DNA of 64,000 nt from Cricetomys ansorgei (GCA_026225945.1 JAMJFZ010001657.1:1662501-1726500); one strand, 5' to 3'; positions 45,640 through 57,280 are shown, counted from the stretch's first letter. Made by a program: numbers and translations. The notes: generated by a model not told the origin, from the letters alone.

Positions 45640-45842
45640 TTTTTTAAAAAAAGGACAGGGTCACATATAGCTCAGGCTGACCTCAAAAATCACTATGTGC
45701 CTAAGAATTACCTTAAACTTTTGATCCTCCTGCCTCCACCTCCCGAATAGTGGGATTATTGTGTGTACCACCATGCCCAGTTTACCTGGTGCTGGGCAGC
45801 GAAACCAGAGCTCTCTTAGTCTGGGCTGCATGCCCGGCCCCA
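45640..45842 (-). mobile_element. ID/B1 composite SINE (B4-like), antisense
   Basis: Antisense B1: T/A-rich tail, 'acagggtcacatatagctca', 'gcctccacctcccgaatagt', 'gtaccaccatgcccag'; then antisense ID-like 'accagagctctcttagtctg' and 'ggctgcatgcccggcccc'. Confidence 0.75.
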
Positions 45843-46637
45843 CATGTTCCCTAATGTATCCCGTAGAGAAATGAGACCAATAACTAAGCGTCTCAAGAAC
45901 GCTCTTTACAGCTACCTGGTGGTCTATTTTCTCACTTACTGCACTTGGCTGTTATTCCTGCTGGGAATCTCCAGGTGTCACGCTTGTCTCTGTATGTCAC
46001 CACTCCTTGATGGCACCCAGTCCAGCTGCCCTGTGGGCTATGTGCCTCCCACCCTCCTACCGCATCCCACCTCCACAGTGAGTGAAGCCATGCTTGACCA
46101 ATGGGCTAAGGCTGCACCCAGGCTCTCCACTTCCTTCTCAGGAACTCAAGAACAGGAGAATATTCTGCCCTCATCCTTGTTGGCTCAGACTCGATAGTCC
46201 TGGTGTTCATCTGGAGCCAGTGACTGCGTGTTAGTCACACTGTGATGACTGTATACCTAGAGCACTTCTGCACTGGCTAACCTGGCACACCTCTGCAGGG
46301 GCCCTTCCCCAACCTCCCTGCCTCTCTGGCTCTCATCACTGGGGACTTTCAGTGGGTTTTAATTGCCACGGGCCATGGTTACAACCATTCGTTCTAATAT
46401 TCCAGTTGTCTTGAGTCTGTCCAGTGAAGTCTTTCTAGGCTGGCCCTGTGGGTGCAACCTCATTGGCCTTTCCTCACTTCTGTGCTTTGAACACAGCAAA
46501 ATATCTCAGACCCACCATCTCGCCAATTCTTCCCTTCAGTGGAAAATGGGATCAAGAAGATGTGGGCATTGGAGATGCTCAGAACTACAAAGAGGGCACA
46601 GCTTCTAGACTCTTGTCATTGACACAGCCAGGAATTA

Positions 46638-46639
<2 letters not shown>
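45843..46639. other. Unassigned sequence
   Basis: No repeat or gene recognised. The frame 45844-46197 plus (117 codons) has a hydrophobic N-terminal stretch but no recognisable family, splice context or start context, and is within chance length. Confidence 0.4.
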
Positions 46640-46728
<89 letters not shown>

Positions 46729-46736
46729 GAGAGAGA
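46640..46736. repeat. Compound (TG)n(GA)n microsatellite
   Basis: TG dinucleotides at about 46644-46668 switch cleanly to GA with CAGAGA interruptions up to 46736. It sits at the tail end of an antisense B4. Confidence 0.95.
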
Positions 46737-47010
46737 ACATGTAAGAGTTCCGAGGACAGCTTCAGTGCAGATCTTTACCTTCTTCCTTGTCTGAAGACGA
46801 GCACTCTTGTTGCTCACCACATGTGCCAGCTGGCCCTCAGGCTGCCAAGGATCCATTTGTCTCTGGCTCCCAACTCATTATAAGAGACCAGGATTTTAAA
46901 AAGAAACATGCCACTTCATGCACCTTTATGTAAGTTCTTAGGATTCAAACTCAATCCTCACACTCACTAAAACAGCAAGTGCTTTGCCCACTGGGCCATC
47001 ACACCACCCC
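46737..47010 (-). mobile_element. B4-family SINE, antisense
   Basis: 'gttgctcaccacatgtgcca', 'gctggccctcaggctgccaa', 'taagttcttaggattcaaac' and 'ttgcccactgggccatcaca' are antisense B4 landmarks. Confidence 0.7.
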
Positions 47011-48594
47011 TGTACATTTTGGACTTGAGTTTACGCTGATACTTGCAATTCGAACTCACTACTACAAACTCCACCCTCATATGCACACACCCCTGTGTGA
47101 AAATCCTGGTACACACAAAGTGGTTCCAGAATTTCACCATCAACATCCCCATTAACACAACGCTATATTTTAAAATGTCAATGTTTCTCTGCACAGCCTC
47201 TTGTCATTAGACTATCTGCTGTGTGGAGTTTTTTTTTTTTTTTTTAAATATAAGATTCTTTAAACTAGAAGAGAAGAGTTCAAAGGTCCCCACTAAAAAG
47301 AAAGAGCAACTACTCGAGAAAATGCAAATCACCTTATTTGACTGTTATACATTGCAGATGTACTGATTTAGCACCCCACGTCACATATATATACAATTTT
47401 TTAAAAATCTAACCTTCTCAAAAAAAAAATCTCTTTGGAAAGTTTATAATGAAAAAAATTTAATTAATTCTGTTAACCTTATTCTCTTAACATATGAATA
47501 TAACACCAATCTGTGGGTACTTATACAAATGGAACCCTATTAAAATTCACCTTCACACTCAATTTTCCTGTACCGGTGGCACTTAAATAGGTGACATGAA
47601 GCTTTTGAGTCAACATTAAAGAACATGTAAACTAGGATTCTAATTTCCATAGAAACAATAGATTGTTATTTCTAAGAAAATGTATAATCTTTTTTAGTAC
47701 ATATGTGTTTCTTTAAATGATCTTCTAACAATTGATATATGACCCTGTATTTAACATCATTCCATAAGTGTCTTCTTTTAAGTCACAAGCATATTATTCC
47801 CATAAAATCCAAACACAGCCTTGAAGCTGGCATCCAGTGAAACTGATCCGAGGTGCCTCTGACAAGGGAACACTGCAACTGAGTGGCCACAGCTACTGTG
47901 GCCTTGGTGTTAACCATAAGTGATTTGGGCCCAGGCTTTTCAGCAAAGCTCTCAGGCACCTTACCCATACAGATTTAATTAGTTAGTGCTCTTGACCATT
48001 TTTCTCCCTCAAGGCCAGACCTCACCTGTCAGAGCATTTTGTGGCCAGTCCGTGATGGGTTGAGGGCCCTGGATCATTATTCCTCTTTCTCATCACTATC
48101 TATGATGAAGGATGAGCACATGTCTGTGTTGGTTTGGATTGAAGTTTAGATGAACACTCCATTTTACCAATAATAGGGTATTAATACTCCAGTTGTATTG
48201 CCAACACTCCATTTCTGAGTTTCTTTCTATATATTGGATGCCTTTAATAATTGATGTTAGAGAGTGATACTTTGAGATCTTAATCCTAAATAAAGAGGTT
48301 GAAAATGAGGACATAAAATTCAAACCCAATCTCATGATCTCTTTGCAGAATGCTGCCCAGTTTTGTCATGGTGACATATCACATCCCTCACCATGAGAGG
48401 AAGACAATGAGCGGCAGGAGGTTGATGGTGGACGCTCCGTAAGCGTGCTAACAGGAAACTGACACCCTTAACTCTCACCAAGAAAGGCACCACTAGAACT
48501 TCCCTGCTCCCACCTGGGCACCTCCACTGACCTTCCACCATGGTCAACTTTAAATAGAGTAGGAGAGAAGGAAGTGGAAACAGTTATACATCAG
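47011..48594. other. Unassigned AT-rich sequence; poly-T at 47229-47245
   Basis: 17-base T run at 47229-47245. 47250-47780 is AT-rich and repeat-free by eye (for example 'atgcaaatcacctta', containing octamer ATGCAAAT near 47321-47328); it may be regulatory. The rest is unrecognised. Confidence 0.4.
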
Positions 48595-48850
48595 TCATGG
48601 CTTGAATGTGAAATCGCCCCCGAAAGGTTGGGGCAGCTGGACACTTGGTCACAGCTGATGGTGCTGCTTTGAAAGGTTCCTGAACCTTTACGACGTGGGG
48701 CCTACTTGGTGGACATCAGCCACCAGAGATAGGTCCCGCCTAAGCTATCTGCTTCCTGATCTGCTAAGATGATCTGCTAAGATCCTGCTCCTGCCAGGTT
48801 GAGGATTAAGTTAAAGGATTGAATGGCTTTTCTTTCTGACCTGAAATGTT
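48595..48850 (+). mobile_element. Rodent MaLR-type LTR, degraded
   Basis: 'tcatggcttgaatgtgaaat', 'ggacacttggtcacagctga', 'tggtgctgctttgaaaggtt' and 'tatctgcttcctgatctgct' follow the MaLR order. 'gatctgctaagat' occurs twice in tandem near 48756-48782. Confidence 0.65.
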
Positions 48851-48889
48851 GGCACGACACCACACTGTCCATGCCCCAGGTTTAATGAA

Positions 48890-49104
48890 GTACACATTAA
48901 TAAAGTTCGGTAATGGTAAAATCATTCTTGTGCAACGGTCTGCAGAACTTTTTCATCTCATAAGGCTGATACTCACTCTCCATTGAACAACACTTGCCCA
49001 TCCCACTGCCCCCACACACACTCTCCCTGCCTCCATAACATCTTCATGGTTAACCCATTTTGCAGTAAGTACCATGGAAAAAGGAAATTTCCTTTTCCAT
49101 GTCT
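48890..49104 (-). mobile_element. L1M 3' UTR, antisense, first piece
   Basis: 'ttcttgtgcaacggtctgca', 'gaactttttcatctcataag' and 'cttgcccatcccactgcccc' match antisense L1M 3' UTR ('ttgtgcaaccatcacc', 'cagaacattttcatc', 'cccccagcccctgg'). Confidence 0.65.
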
Positions 49105-49107
49105 GAC

Positions 49108-49450
49108 TGTGGCAGTTTGAATGAGAATGTCCCCCACAGGCTCCGGCATTTGAACACTTGGTATCCAGTTGGTGGCACTGTTTGGGGAGGTTTAAGAGAT
49201 GTGAAGAAGCCTAACGCCGGCAGTGGGCTTTGAGAGTTTATAGCTTCACCTGACTCCCAGTTCTTTCTGTACTTGCTTGTGATTGAGGATGTGAGCTCTC
49301 AGCTTCCTGCTCCAGCCACCAAGCCTGCCTGCTGCCATGCCTCCCTAACACGATAGCTTTACATCTCTGGAACCAGAAACCAAATAAGCTCTTCCATCTG
49401 TAAGGTGCCTTGGTCATGATGTTTTATCTCAGCAACAGGAAAGTAATATG
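49108..49450 (+). mobile_element. Rodent MaLR solo LTR nested in L1M
   Basis: 'tgtggcagtttgaatgagaa', 'tgtcccccacaggctccggc', 'tttgaacacttggtatccag', 'ttggtggcactgtttgggg', 'ggatgtgagctctcagcttc' and 'ccttggtcatgatgttttat' follow the ORR1/MT-style consensus nearly end to end. Confidence 0.9.
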
Positions 49451-49565
49451 CTGCCTAACATTCCACCATATGGACACTCACATCTTGTTTATCCTAACTC
49501 ATCCATCGACAGACACTGAGTTAGATCCACCTTTTTTGGTGATTGTGAATAATGCTGTTGCGTGT
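49451..49565 (-). mobile_element. L1M 3' region, antisense, second piece
   Basis: 'cattccaccatatggacact', 'cttgtttatcctaactcatc' and 'gattgtgaataatgctgttg' match antisense L1M ('ttccattgtatggatat', 'tttgtttatccattcatc', 'gaataatgctgc'). Confidence 0.75.
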
Positions 49566-50453
49566 GGGGAATTTTAACAACCTCCTTCACCAGGCTTGAC
49601 ATTGTCTCTCCTTCTTATAAATTTTAAAGGTATTCCTTTACTAAACAGGTTGCCCAGAGAATTTTGTTTTAATGAAGAGAAATATTTGTTGTGCTGATTT
49701 CTATTTAGCCAATGTCTGTAGGCATCCAGGCTGAGCTTTGTCTGCTGGGAATTCATTAGAGCCTTGTGACTCAGACCAGTGACTCATCCTCCTGTCAAAG
49801 AGGTGGAAACTGGGCAAAGAGAGATTGACACACACAAGTACTTTGTCTGAGTCATGGAGACAAACCCCACCAGTGATATCACCCTTGTTATATTTAGACT
49901 TTTATGACTCATTTCAGGTTTTATTTTTACCTTATTCTATTTATATATATACACACACATACATGAGTCTCTGGGCTGTTTTACATACACATATTATACA
50001 TATATTTATATACAGAGAGTCTATTGTCTATAATTTTCAAGCTGAAGTCAAATTTTCTGAACTTTCAGAAGGATTTTCTTGCTCATTGTACACATACAAA
50101 AAGTGTCTGATACCAGTCTAATGATGTGAGCCGAGCTTCAGAGGGAAGGAGCAGGCTAATTAAAACCAAGGACAGTTTTATGTGTACCCTCAGAACTTTT
50201 TTGAATAAAATCTCATCTCACAGCAAATTGGCCATCAAGAATCAAGGAAAGAAAGGTCAGCTGATGGAGCATGGATGATGGGAGGTCTACATGACTATGC
50301 CCTTTATGTACATATCAAGATATGGCCTTCTCATAAAGTCTCATATAGAGAGTAAAACATAAGACTGGGAGGTTCCTTTCCCTGGCCTATCATGAGTCTA
50401 TGCCCATCCTGAATTCTGGCCAAACTGGTGCCCTGACCCAACCCAAGCACACT
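49566..50453. other. Unassigned AT-rich sequence
   Basis: No repeat recognised; short TATATA/CA at about 49940-49965. 49580-49780 and 50030-50190 have enhancer-like AT-rich text ('gcaggctaattaaaacc' near 50150). Confidence 0.4.
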
Positions 50454-50806
50454 TGTGATATTTGGAATGAAAATCAACCCCCATAGAGTTCATAGAGAGT
50501 GACACTATTAAGAGGTGTGGCCTTCTTGAGATAGGTGTGGTCTTGTTGAAGGAGGTATGTCACTGGGGGTGGGCTTTGAAGTTTCATATTCTCAAGCCAG
50601 GCCCAATGTTAAACTCTCTTCCTGTTGCCTACTGATCCAGATATAGAACTCTCAGCTACCTCTCCAGCACCACATCTGCCTGCGTGCCACCGTGCTGACA
50701 ATGAACTAAACCTCTGAAATGTAAGCCAGCCCCAGTTAAAATGTTTTCCTTTATAAGAGCTGCTGTGGTCATGGTGTCTCTTCACAGCAATAGAAGCCCT
50801 AAGACA
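50454..50806 (+). mobile_element. Rodent MaLR solo LTR
   Basis: 'aggtgtggccttcttgagat', 'tgtcactgggggtgggcttt', 'agatatagaactctcagcta', 'aaacctctgaaatgtaagcc' and 'ttcacagcaatagaagccct' give an almost complete MT/ORR1-style LTR, ending 'aagaca'. Confidence 0.9.
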
Positions 50807-51002
50807 ACTTTAGAACATTTTCCATTCCAGTTTCTTCCTGCTACCTCCTTCCAACCCGTTAAATTTCCTCCAAATCTTCCTTGACACTTCATGTGTAGAA
50901 AAGACTGCTCTATTGCCAGCCTCCTTGTCTAATGCTCTCAGCTGAAACAAAGGGTTTATTAGGAGTTATCACATGGCTCATCCTTCTCACCCTCTGCTCC
51001 AA

Positions 51003-51007
<5 letters not shown>

Positions 51008-51054
<47 letters not shown>
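51008..51054. repeat. (CA)n microsatellite
   Basis: About 23 uninterrupted AC units, then interrupted CA to 51075. Confidence 0.97.
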
Positions 51055-51056
<2 letters not shown>

Positions 51057-51075
51057 CCACATACATACACATACT

Positions 51076-51510
51076 AGAGAATAGTATGGACTCCATCAAA
51101 CCTCTAGCACCAGTCATGACAAGGTCTTACAAAAGATTGCCTGGTATTTCAAGCTGACTTGAACCATTTGGCAGGCTCTCATATCGTGCAGCCACATGAT
51201 TCTGCTTATGCCACACTGTCTCTATCTATGTTATAAGAAATCATCCATTTTGCCTACCTCAGGTTCAAGGGGCGGCTGCAAGATTACCAGACAGGGCCAC
51301 AGCTAACCAGAAGGACAAGGAAAAGGTCCGCAGGAGCAGAAAATAGGAGGGCTCGATATTTAAACCTTATGTACATTTTATGCAGTGGCTTCAGAACGAG
51401 GTGAGAACTTGCCGGCTCTTTTGATAGAAGTCAAATTACCAAGCCAGACAGAAAAACAAACTCACAGATATCTGTCAATCAAGCCAGGCCATAATTGCTA
51501 TGTGAGTCTG
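51076..51510. other. Unassigned sequence
   Basis: No gene or repeat recognised. Confidence 0.45.
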
Positions 51511-51561
<51 letters not shown>

Positions 51562-51562
51562 T
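51511..51562. repeat. (TTA)n microsatellite
   Basis: About 17 uninterrupted TTA trinucleotides, directly abutting the AT-rich block that follows. Confidence 0.97.
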
Positions 51563-51960
51563 GTATCTGAGATTTGAAGTCATATATTAACACATTAATT
51601 GAAATTTTGGTCATAATTATCATGTATTAAGCTGTTGATTACACAGTTCCATTTTGAAATTTTTAATTGGTTTGTTTCAATTGATAAAAGGTAATTTGTT
51701 TGAGGATGATGCTTCAAGTTATGTATTTAATTATCATTGAATAGATAATTAATATAGAGCAGCAGTGGTAAACAATGGCTATGGTAATTATCAGGGAAGC
51801 ACACGCATTTGTACAAATAGGACAGATGCATTTTCTCTCTCAAGTTGCTTTGGTCTTGCCCTGTGCCATGGTGCTGGTTCACGGACTTCACAGACCTAAT
51901 TGGTGACGTCTCTGTCTCATCCACTTCCTCTGATGCGAAAGGAGCTGGAAAGCTGTGAGG
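51563..51960. promoter_or_regulatory. Strong candidate enhancer-like non-coding block
   Basis: About 400 bases without any recognisable repeat. TAATTA cores lie at 51728-51733, 51746-51751 and 51785-51790, with more ATTAATT/AATTG sites upstream, and a SOX-type AACAATGG at 51771-51778 preceded by a FOX-like GTAAACA. The density of homeodomain and SOX sites is typical of developmental enhancers; conservation is inferred. Confidence 0.4.
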
Positions 51961-52074
51961 ACAATGGACATCCGAAATGCTACAACGAAGCTGTTTTCCC
52001 CTTCTGCAGATTGCTCAGAGTGTGTTCTGCATCTTCCGTATATGCTCAGAATTCCCATTGCAGTTGATAGAATT

Positions 52075-52365
52075 TTGTTTGTATGTATGTGTGTGGTGGT
52101 GGGGGGGGGGACCTGGCGGCCAAAGTTTCCATCAGATGCCTTCCTCTATTACTCTTCTCCTTGTTTTTGAGACAGGCTCTCTCACTGAACCTAGAGCTCA
52201 CCGTGTTGGCCAGATAGGCTAATAAGCCCCCAGGACCCTCCTCTGACCTCTCATCACACCCAGCACCGGGATTATAGAAGTGTGCCACCAAGTTTTGTTT
52301 TTCACATGGGCCCTCATGCTTGCATAGCAAGTACTTTACCCACTGAGTCATTTTACAAGACCTTA
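52075..52365 (-). mobile_element. B4-family SINE, antisense
   Basis: G-rich TG start, 'tttttgagacaggctctctc', 'actgaacctagagctcaccg', 'ccgggattatagaagtgtgc', 'gccctcatgcttgcatagca' and 'tacccactgagtcattttac'. Confidence 0.85.
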
Positions 52366-52452
52366 AACAAAATGTTGTATTAATTTGTTCCTGAGTCTCC
52401 AACCTTACAGAGGAATCATGGCCCAAGGAGATCAACAGCTCCTATCAGAGTG

Positions 52453-52878
52453 TGTGCTGGATAGTTTTATGTCAACTTGACATAAGCTAAAGTCATCTGA
52501 AAGGGGGGGAACCTCAATTAAGAAAATGCCTCTGTAAGATCTGGCTATAGCAAGCCTGTAGGGCATTTTCTTAATTAATGATTGATGGGAGAGAGCCAAT
52601 TCCATTATGGGTGGTGTCATCCCTGGGCTGGTGGTCTTGGGCTCTATAACAAAGCAGACTGAACAAGCCACAGGGAGCAAGCCAGTAAGCAGCACCCCTC
52701 CATGGCCTCTGCATCAGCTCCTGCCTCCAGGTTCCTGCCTTGCTTGAGTCCCTCCTGTCCTGACATCCTTCATGATGGACTGCAATGTGGAAGTATGAGC
52801 CAAATAAACCCTTTCTTCCCCAGCTTTGCTTTTGGGTCATGGTGTTTCATTATAGCAACAGTAACCCTAACTAAGACA
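52453..52878 (+). mobile_element. Rodent ERVL/MaLR-type solo LTR, near complete
   Basis: 'tgtgctggatagttttatgt', 'caacttgacataagctaaag', 'tcaattaagaaaatgcctct', 'ggtcttgggctctataacaa' (TATA region), 'gagccaaataaaccctttct' (poly-A signal) and 'ctaactaagaca' give the full order of a well-preserved rodent LTR without internal sequence. Confidence 0.93.
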
Positions 52879-53869
52879 TGGTGTCATTGAATTGAATGAG
52901 GTAGAAACCACAGTTACCAATGGGCTAAGCATTATCCATCTGTAAATCTCAGGCTAATGCTGGCAGAAAAAAAAAAAAACAAAAAAACAAAAACACTGTG
53001 TTTTATCCCACATTCTAACCCCAAAGAAATAACCATGAGCATTAAGGATTCGATTTTAAACTTCTTCCTGTCTTCTAGAATCACTGTTTGAACCAAAGCC
53101 TGGGACCCCCATCACCATCTCCTGGTTTCAGATTCCAGCAAGGGAGACAGCAAGAGGTAGCAGCAGGTGGCTTCCAGTCTTCCCTTCCTGAGTAGTGATT
53201 TGGTCACTCTTGCACACACACTGAAGGAACCAAGAGCTGCCCTTGAAGCTGCCCTTCATGGTCATGCTCTCTGATTGCTTCTCCAGGTACTACCTTCCTC
53301 ATCCCTTGGCCTCCCTGGGTCAGAAGAGGGGTGGCCTGCTCTCCGCAGACACACAGCACTCCCCCTGCTGTCCCCACGGATAATCAGAACTCACGCCATC
53401 CACAAGATTAAAATAAAGTAAATGAGGCCACAGGACTAAATTCTTAGCTTGACAAATGCAAAGATGGAGTAGTGGAGGGGAAAGGCCAGAATACAAAGTG
53501 AGAATACAACGTGGCATAGCACATATTATAAAGATAAACTTGTACTCCATGCTGTACATAGGAGTCAGTACACACAGGGTATTGCGTGCATGAGCGTGCA
53601 CACACACACACACATGCATACACGCACACTGTTGGTGGTTTGTTTCTTCTGAGTTAACCCACTCCCAACCCAGATGCCTCTGGAGCAGCACAGGGTTGAT
53701 ACCAGCAATAACGGACATGACTCAGTGCTTCAAGAAGTGCCTACACCCCCACACACTGGATGACGGAAAAGTACAAGGGATGGCAAGAAGAGAGGCTCAG
53801 AAACGTGGCTGACACCTGAGCAGAGGGGCAAGCCTGAGCCCCACAATGATAGACTGGCTTTTCCCCACC
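52879..53869. other. Unassigned; A-rich tract and short CA tract
   Basis: A-rich run at about 52967-52995 and CA at 53599-53614. No gene recognised; a minus-strand frame at 53320-53718 reads through the CA tract. Confidence 0.45.
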
Positions 53870-54288
53870 TGTCTTAGTTAGGGTCTCTATTGCTGTGATA
53901 AAACTCTATAACCCAAAGCAACTTAGGAATGTGGGGGTTTGTTTCAGCTTACAATTCTCAGGTCACACTCCATTTCTGAGGGAAGTCAAAGCAGGAACTG
54001 AAGGCAGGAACCTGGAGGCAGGAACTGAAGCAAACACCATAGGGGAAAACTGCTTACTGGGTTACTCCCCACGGCTTAGTCAGCCTGCTTTCTTAATTAT
54101 CCAGAACCATCTGCCCAGGATGGCACAACCCACAGTGGGTGGGGGCCCACCCACCTCAATCACTAATTGAGAAACTGCCCTACACACTTGCCTACAGACT
54201 AATCTTATGGAGACGTTTTCTCAATTGAGGCTTTCTCTTCTGATATATGTCTAGGTCTGCGTCACGTTGACAAAAACCCACCAGCACA
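53870..54288 (-). mobile_element. Rodent ERVL/MaLR-type solo LTR, antisense, near complete
   Basis: 'gtcttagttagggtctctat', 'tgctgtgataaaactctata', 'aggcaggaacctggaggcag', 'aatcactaattgagaaactg' and 'cacgttgacaaaaacccacc' give the antisense order of the same family as 52453-52878, bounded by 'tgtcttag' and 'cagcaca'. Confidence 0.92.
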
Positions 54289-54629
54289 CTACTCCCTGTC
54301 CAATTTGCTGGCTGGAGATGAGATGCAAGGCAGAGCTGAATTTGTTAATCTTCTGCTTTCCCAAATTGCAGGCTCTCCGAATAAAGAGCAATTTTAAAGA
54401 TTCAACTCCTGTCTCAGCTCGTTGGCATTTTCAAGTAGCAGAAAGCAAGGGGATCAGGTATGCCAGTTACAGATGTACAGCATTCATTTCCCAAGAGAAG
54501 CCCTGCCCAGCCTAGTGGTTAAGAAACTGTAGCTTCACCCACAGAGAAGGTGGGTACCTAATAAACATGGTGAGAGCCAAAGGATGGAGGGTGGAGGAGT
54601 GCTGTGTAATGCTGACGTCTGGACTTGAG

Positions 54630-55014
54630 GTGGCCGTTGTACTCATGAGCTCACAGAAGTTGTGGTGACCTGCACAAGACTGAGTCCATCAAAGATGAGG
54701 GAGAGGCTTATGAGGCCCCACCCCTAGCTGAAGAGCTCCTGGGGGCTGCTGGGGAAGAGGAGTCATTTTTCTTCAATGGTGTTGACACTGCTAAGTTGCC
54801 CATATTCCAGGAAATACTCCCATCATGCTCCTGCAAGCAACCCTACTTAAAATCAGTGGGTCATTTTAAAAGAAGGGAAGGCCAGGAAGGAGGAAGAGGG
54901 GATCATGGGGAAGGAGTGCAGGGGTAGTTTGAGGGAGATAAGAGAGGTTGGGGACGTTAATATGATAAAAAATGCATTATACATATGCATGAAATTGTTA
55001 TGAAATAAAGAAAA
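54630..55014 (+). mobile_element. Rodent L1 3' UTR end
   Basis: 'actcatgagctcacagaagt', 'gcacaagactgagtccatca', 'gaggccccacccctagctga', 'ttgcccatattccaggaaat', 'tgaaattgttatgaaataaag' follow the Lx-type rodent L1 3' UTR. The 5' truncation is typical of L1 insertion. Confidence 0.8.
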
Positions 55015-55018
55015 AGAG

Positions 55019-56244
55019 TGGATTTTATTGGGGGATCCACCTCATACTATTTATGAAGATCCACCCCATCCCAGGATTTCCAGAAATGGAGTCTTGACTA
55101 TAATGCTTCTCTGAAAACACTTGTTCTTTCTGGCCTGTGAGGGTGTGAGCAGCACTCTAAGGGAACGGAGAGTAAGCACAGGTCCAAGGTCAGCCTGTGT
55201 ACAAGGTGGCCATCACACATGGCAGCTCCCCTTTGGAAGTCACCATGGAACTGACAAATCTACAGGAACCCAAATCAGAGCTTCTGGTGATAGGGAGCTG
55301 CACTCAATCTTCGCAGCCCACCAAAGCCACTGCACATTCTCTGCTGTTGCATAACAGCCTGGCACTGGGGACAGCTGTTGGGGTCAGGAGTCTGTGCGTG
55401 TACTGGGTTAGCGGAGTGAGTTCCCAGACGTGACAGGGAGATGGGATCATCACAGTGAGCCCCAGATCATCCCGGCACCATGGGCTACCACTCAGGTGTG
55501 CCTGGGCTGGGAGCAGCCGGGGTCCTCCCTTCCACGCCTGTCCTGTGCTACTCACTGCTCTGTACCATTTACTATTTGCAGCACAGTGCCAGAAATTGGA
55601 GAGTGGTAGCCAGGATGGCCCCATGCTTGCACCTCCTGGGTGTTATGCCCCTTTTGGTACCCTTTCTTCTTACAGCAGGTTTGGACCATGTGACCGATGG
55701 CATCTATGGGGGGGGCGTGGCATGGTTGTGTTATTGGTTCAGGTCACCAACCCACTCGCTCGCTAATTCTTGGGCCATTCACTCAGAGGAGAGGCACTCT
55801 GACAGCAAATAGGGAGGCCAGGTGAGACAATAGGTGACATCTAAGCCAAGTGAGGGAGCCAATGAGAAAAGGGTCTCCCTGGACATTTTGAACACCTCTA
55901 GTCTATTTCCTGCCTCTCTTCTAGTTGGGGTGAGAACCCCACTGGCACCCCTTTACTGAACTGTATATGTCCTCTCCTGATTCCCTTAAATCCAGCAGAT
56001 GCAGAACTATACATGTCAGTTCCCTAATGCCTCCTGGACCCTCCCTATCTGCACTACCTCCCCTATTTTCCCCAGGAATGCAACCTGGGAAACCAATGCT
56101 CCCCTCAGACCCACAGCCAGGCAGTGCCAAGCCCTGGCCAATTCTATTCTCTCGCATGTACGAGTTCAGGGACAATTGGTCACCCTGATGGTAACTCAAA
56201 ATAAGCCCTGTTGGCACCTCACACACAGTGAGTGAGCTTTTGGG
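55019..56244. other. Unassigned sequence
   Basis: No repeat or gene recognised. A G run occurs at 55709-55715. A small frame at 55999-56232 plus is discussed in findings. Confidence 0.4.
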
Positions 56245-56360
56245 TTAGGGTTTGGTTTTTGTTGGAGACTGGGTCTCACTCTGTAGCCTAGGCTGAACTC
56301 AAGCCTGCAACCATCCAACCTCAGCCTTCCTGAATGCTGGGATTACAGATGAGGCTGCTG
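56245..56360 (-). mobile_element. B1 SINE, antisense
   Basis: 'ggagactgggtctcactctg', 'tagcctaggctgaactcaag' and 'gaatgctgggattacagatg' are antisense B1 landmarks. Confidence 0.75.
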
Positions 56361-56619
56361 GACAGTTTTCAAAGGCAATCTCTCCATGTGGAGCCTCTAC
56401 TTCAAACTTCTAGTAGCTTCACTTTTCCAAAAGAAACACAGATCTTTCAGCAAGAATGCCTCAGCTAAGAACCCCAGTGCTTGACTGTGTCCCATACCAC
56501 TGCAGTCTAGGGGCTCTAGATGAAGATCCAGGCTCAGAGCAATCACCTGACGACCTTTCACAAAAGACCAAGGCCTTCCCGAGACAGTCTGACATAATGA
56601 GACTGCAGTGTGAGCTTTT

Positions 56620-56835
56620 ACAAAGAAAATAATGGCTTAATTGAGATATAATTCACATTCACAGTATGACCCAGTGATTTTAGGCTGTTCTCAAATACAT
56701 GTATGTCATGTTCCATTTTAGAACATCTTTATCACCCCTAGAGAACCACCAAACTCCCAAGCAATGACTCCCCATTTCTCACAGGCCCAGCCCCAGGCAG
56801 CCACTAGTCTACTTTCTGTCTCCAAGGACTGTCAG
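56620..56835 (-). mobile_element. L1M 3' UTR, antisense
   Basis: 'taattgagatataattcaca', 'cagtgattttaggctgttct', 'ttagaacatctttatcaccc', 'cccagccccaggcagccact' and 'agtctactttctgtctccaa' are classic antisense L1M 3' UTR phrases. Confidence 0.9.
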
Positions 56836-56889
56836 CTGGAGTCATTTAATTAACAGTTCTCCGGTAGCTCAAGGCATCTCTGTGTGGAG

Positions 56890-57280
56890 CATCTTAGTAC
56901 CTCCTGCTCCTGCTTCTGGGTGTTCCTGGGTTGTGCCTGGCCAGGAATGCCTTCCTTCTGCTCCCATGTTTAACATCCTCCCCATGCTCCACGGTATACT
57001 CCCAACGTGCTCTCCTCCAGTTAACCCCACACTAGTTCTCCTCTCCCTCAACCTCCCTGCCCCCAGTTTCTACACTGCTAGTGGCAAACGCCTCAAGCAA
57101 ATAGTGGCCTCCCTTCTCCAATCCCACTGTCCTTTGCTACAGTCAGGTCATGCTGTCTCACACGCTCACGCTTGTGGGTCCTAACCACATACTTCATAAC
57201 TACAGAAATCACTTTCATCTGGCATGACCGTGGTGCAGCATCTTATGCACAGCAGGTTCTTAACAATGCATACTTCAAAT
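56890..57280 (+). mobile_element. Possible L2 LINE 3' fragment
   Basis: 'ctgggttgtgcctggccagg', 'aatgccttccttctgctccc' and 'cttatgcacagcaggttctt' weakly follow L2 3'-end text. Confidence 0.4.

Noticed and set aside
45844..46197. 117-codon plus frame with hydrophobic N-terminus
   Set aside because: No family resemblance, lies just after an ID/B1 SINE, and is within chance length.
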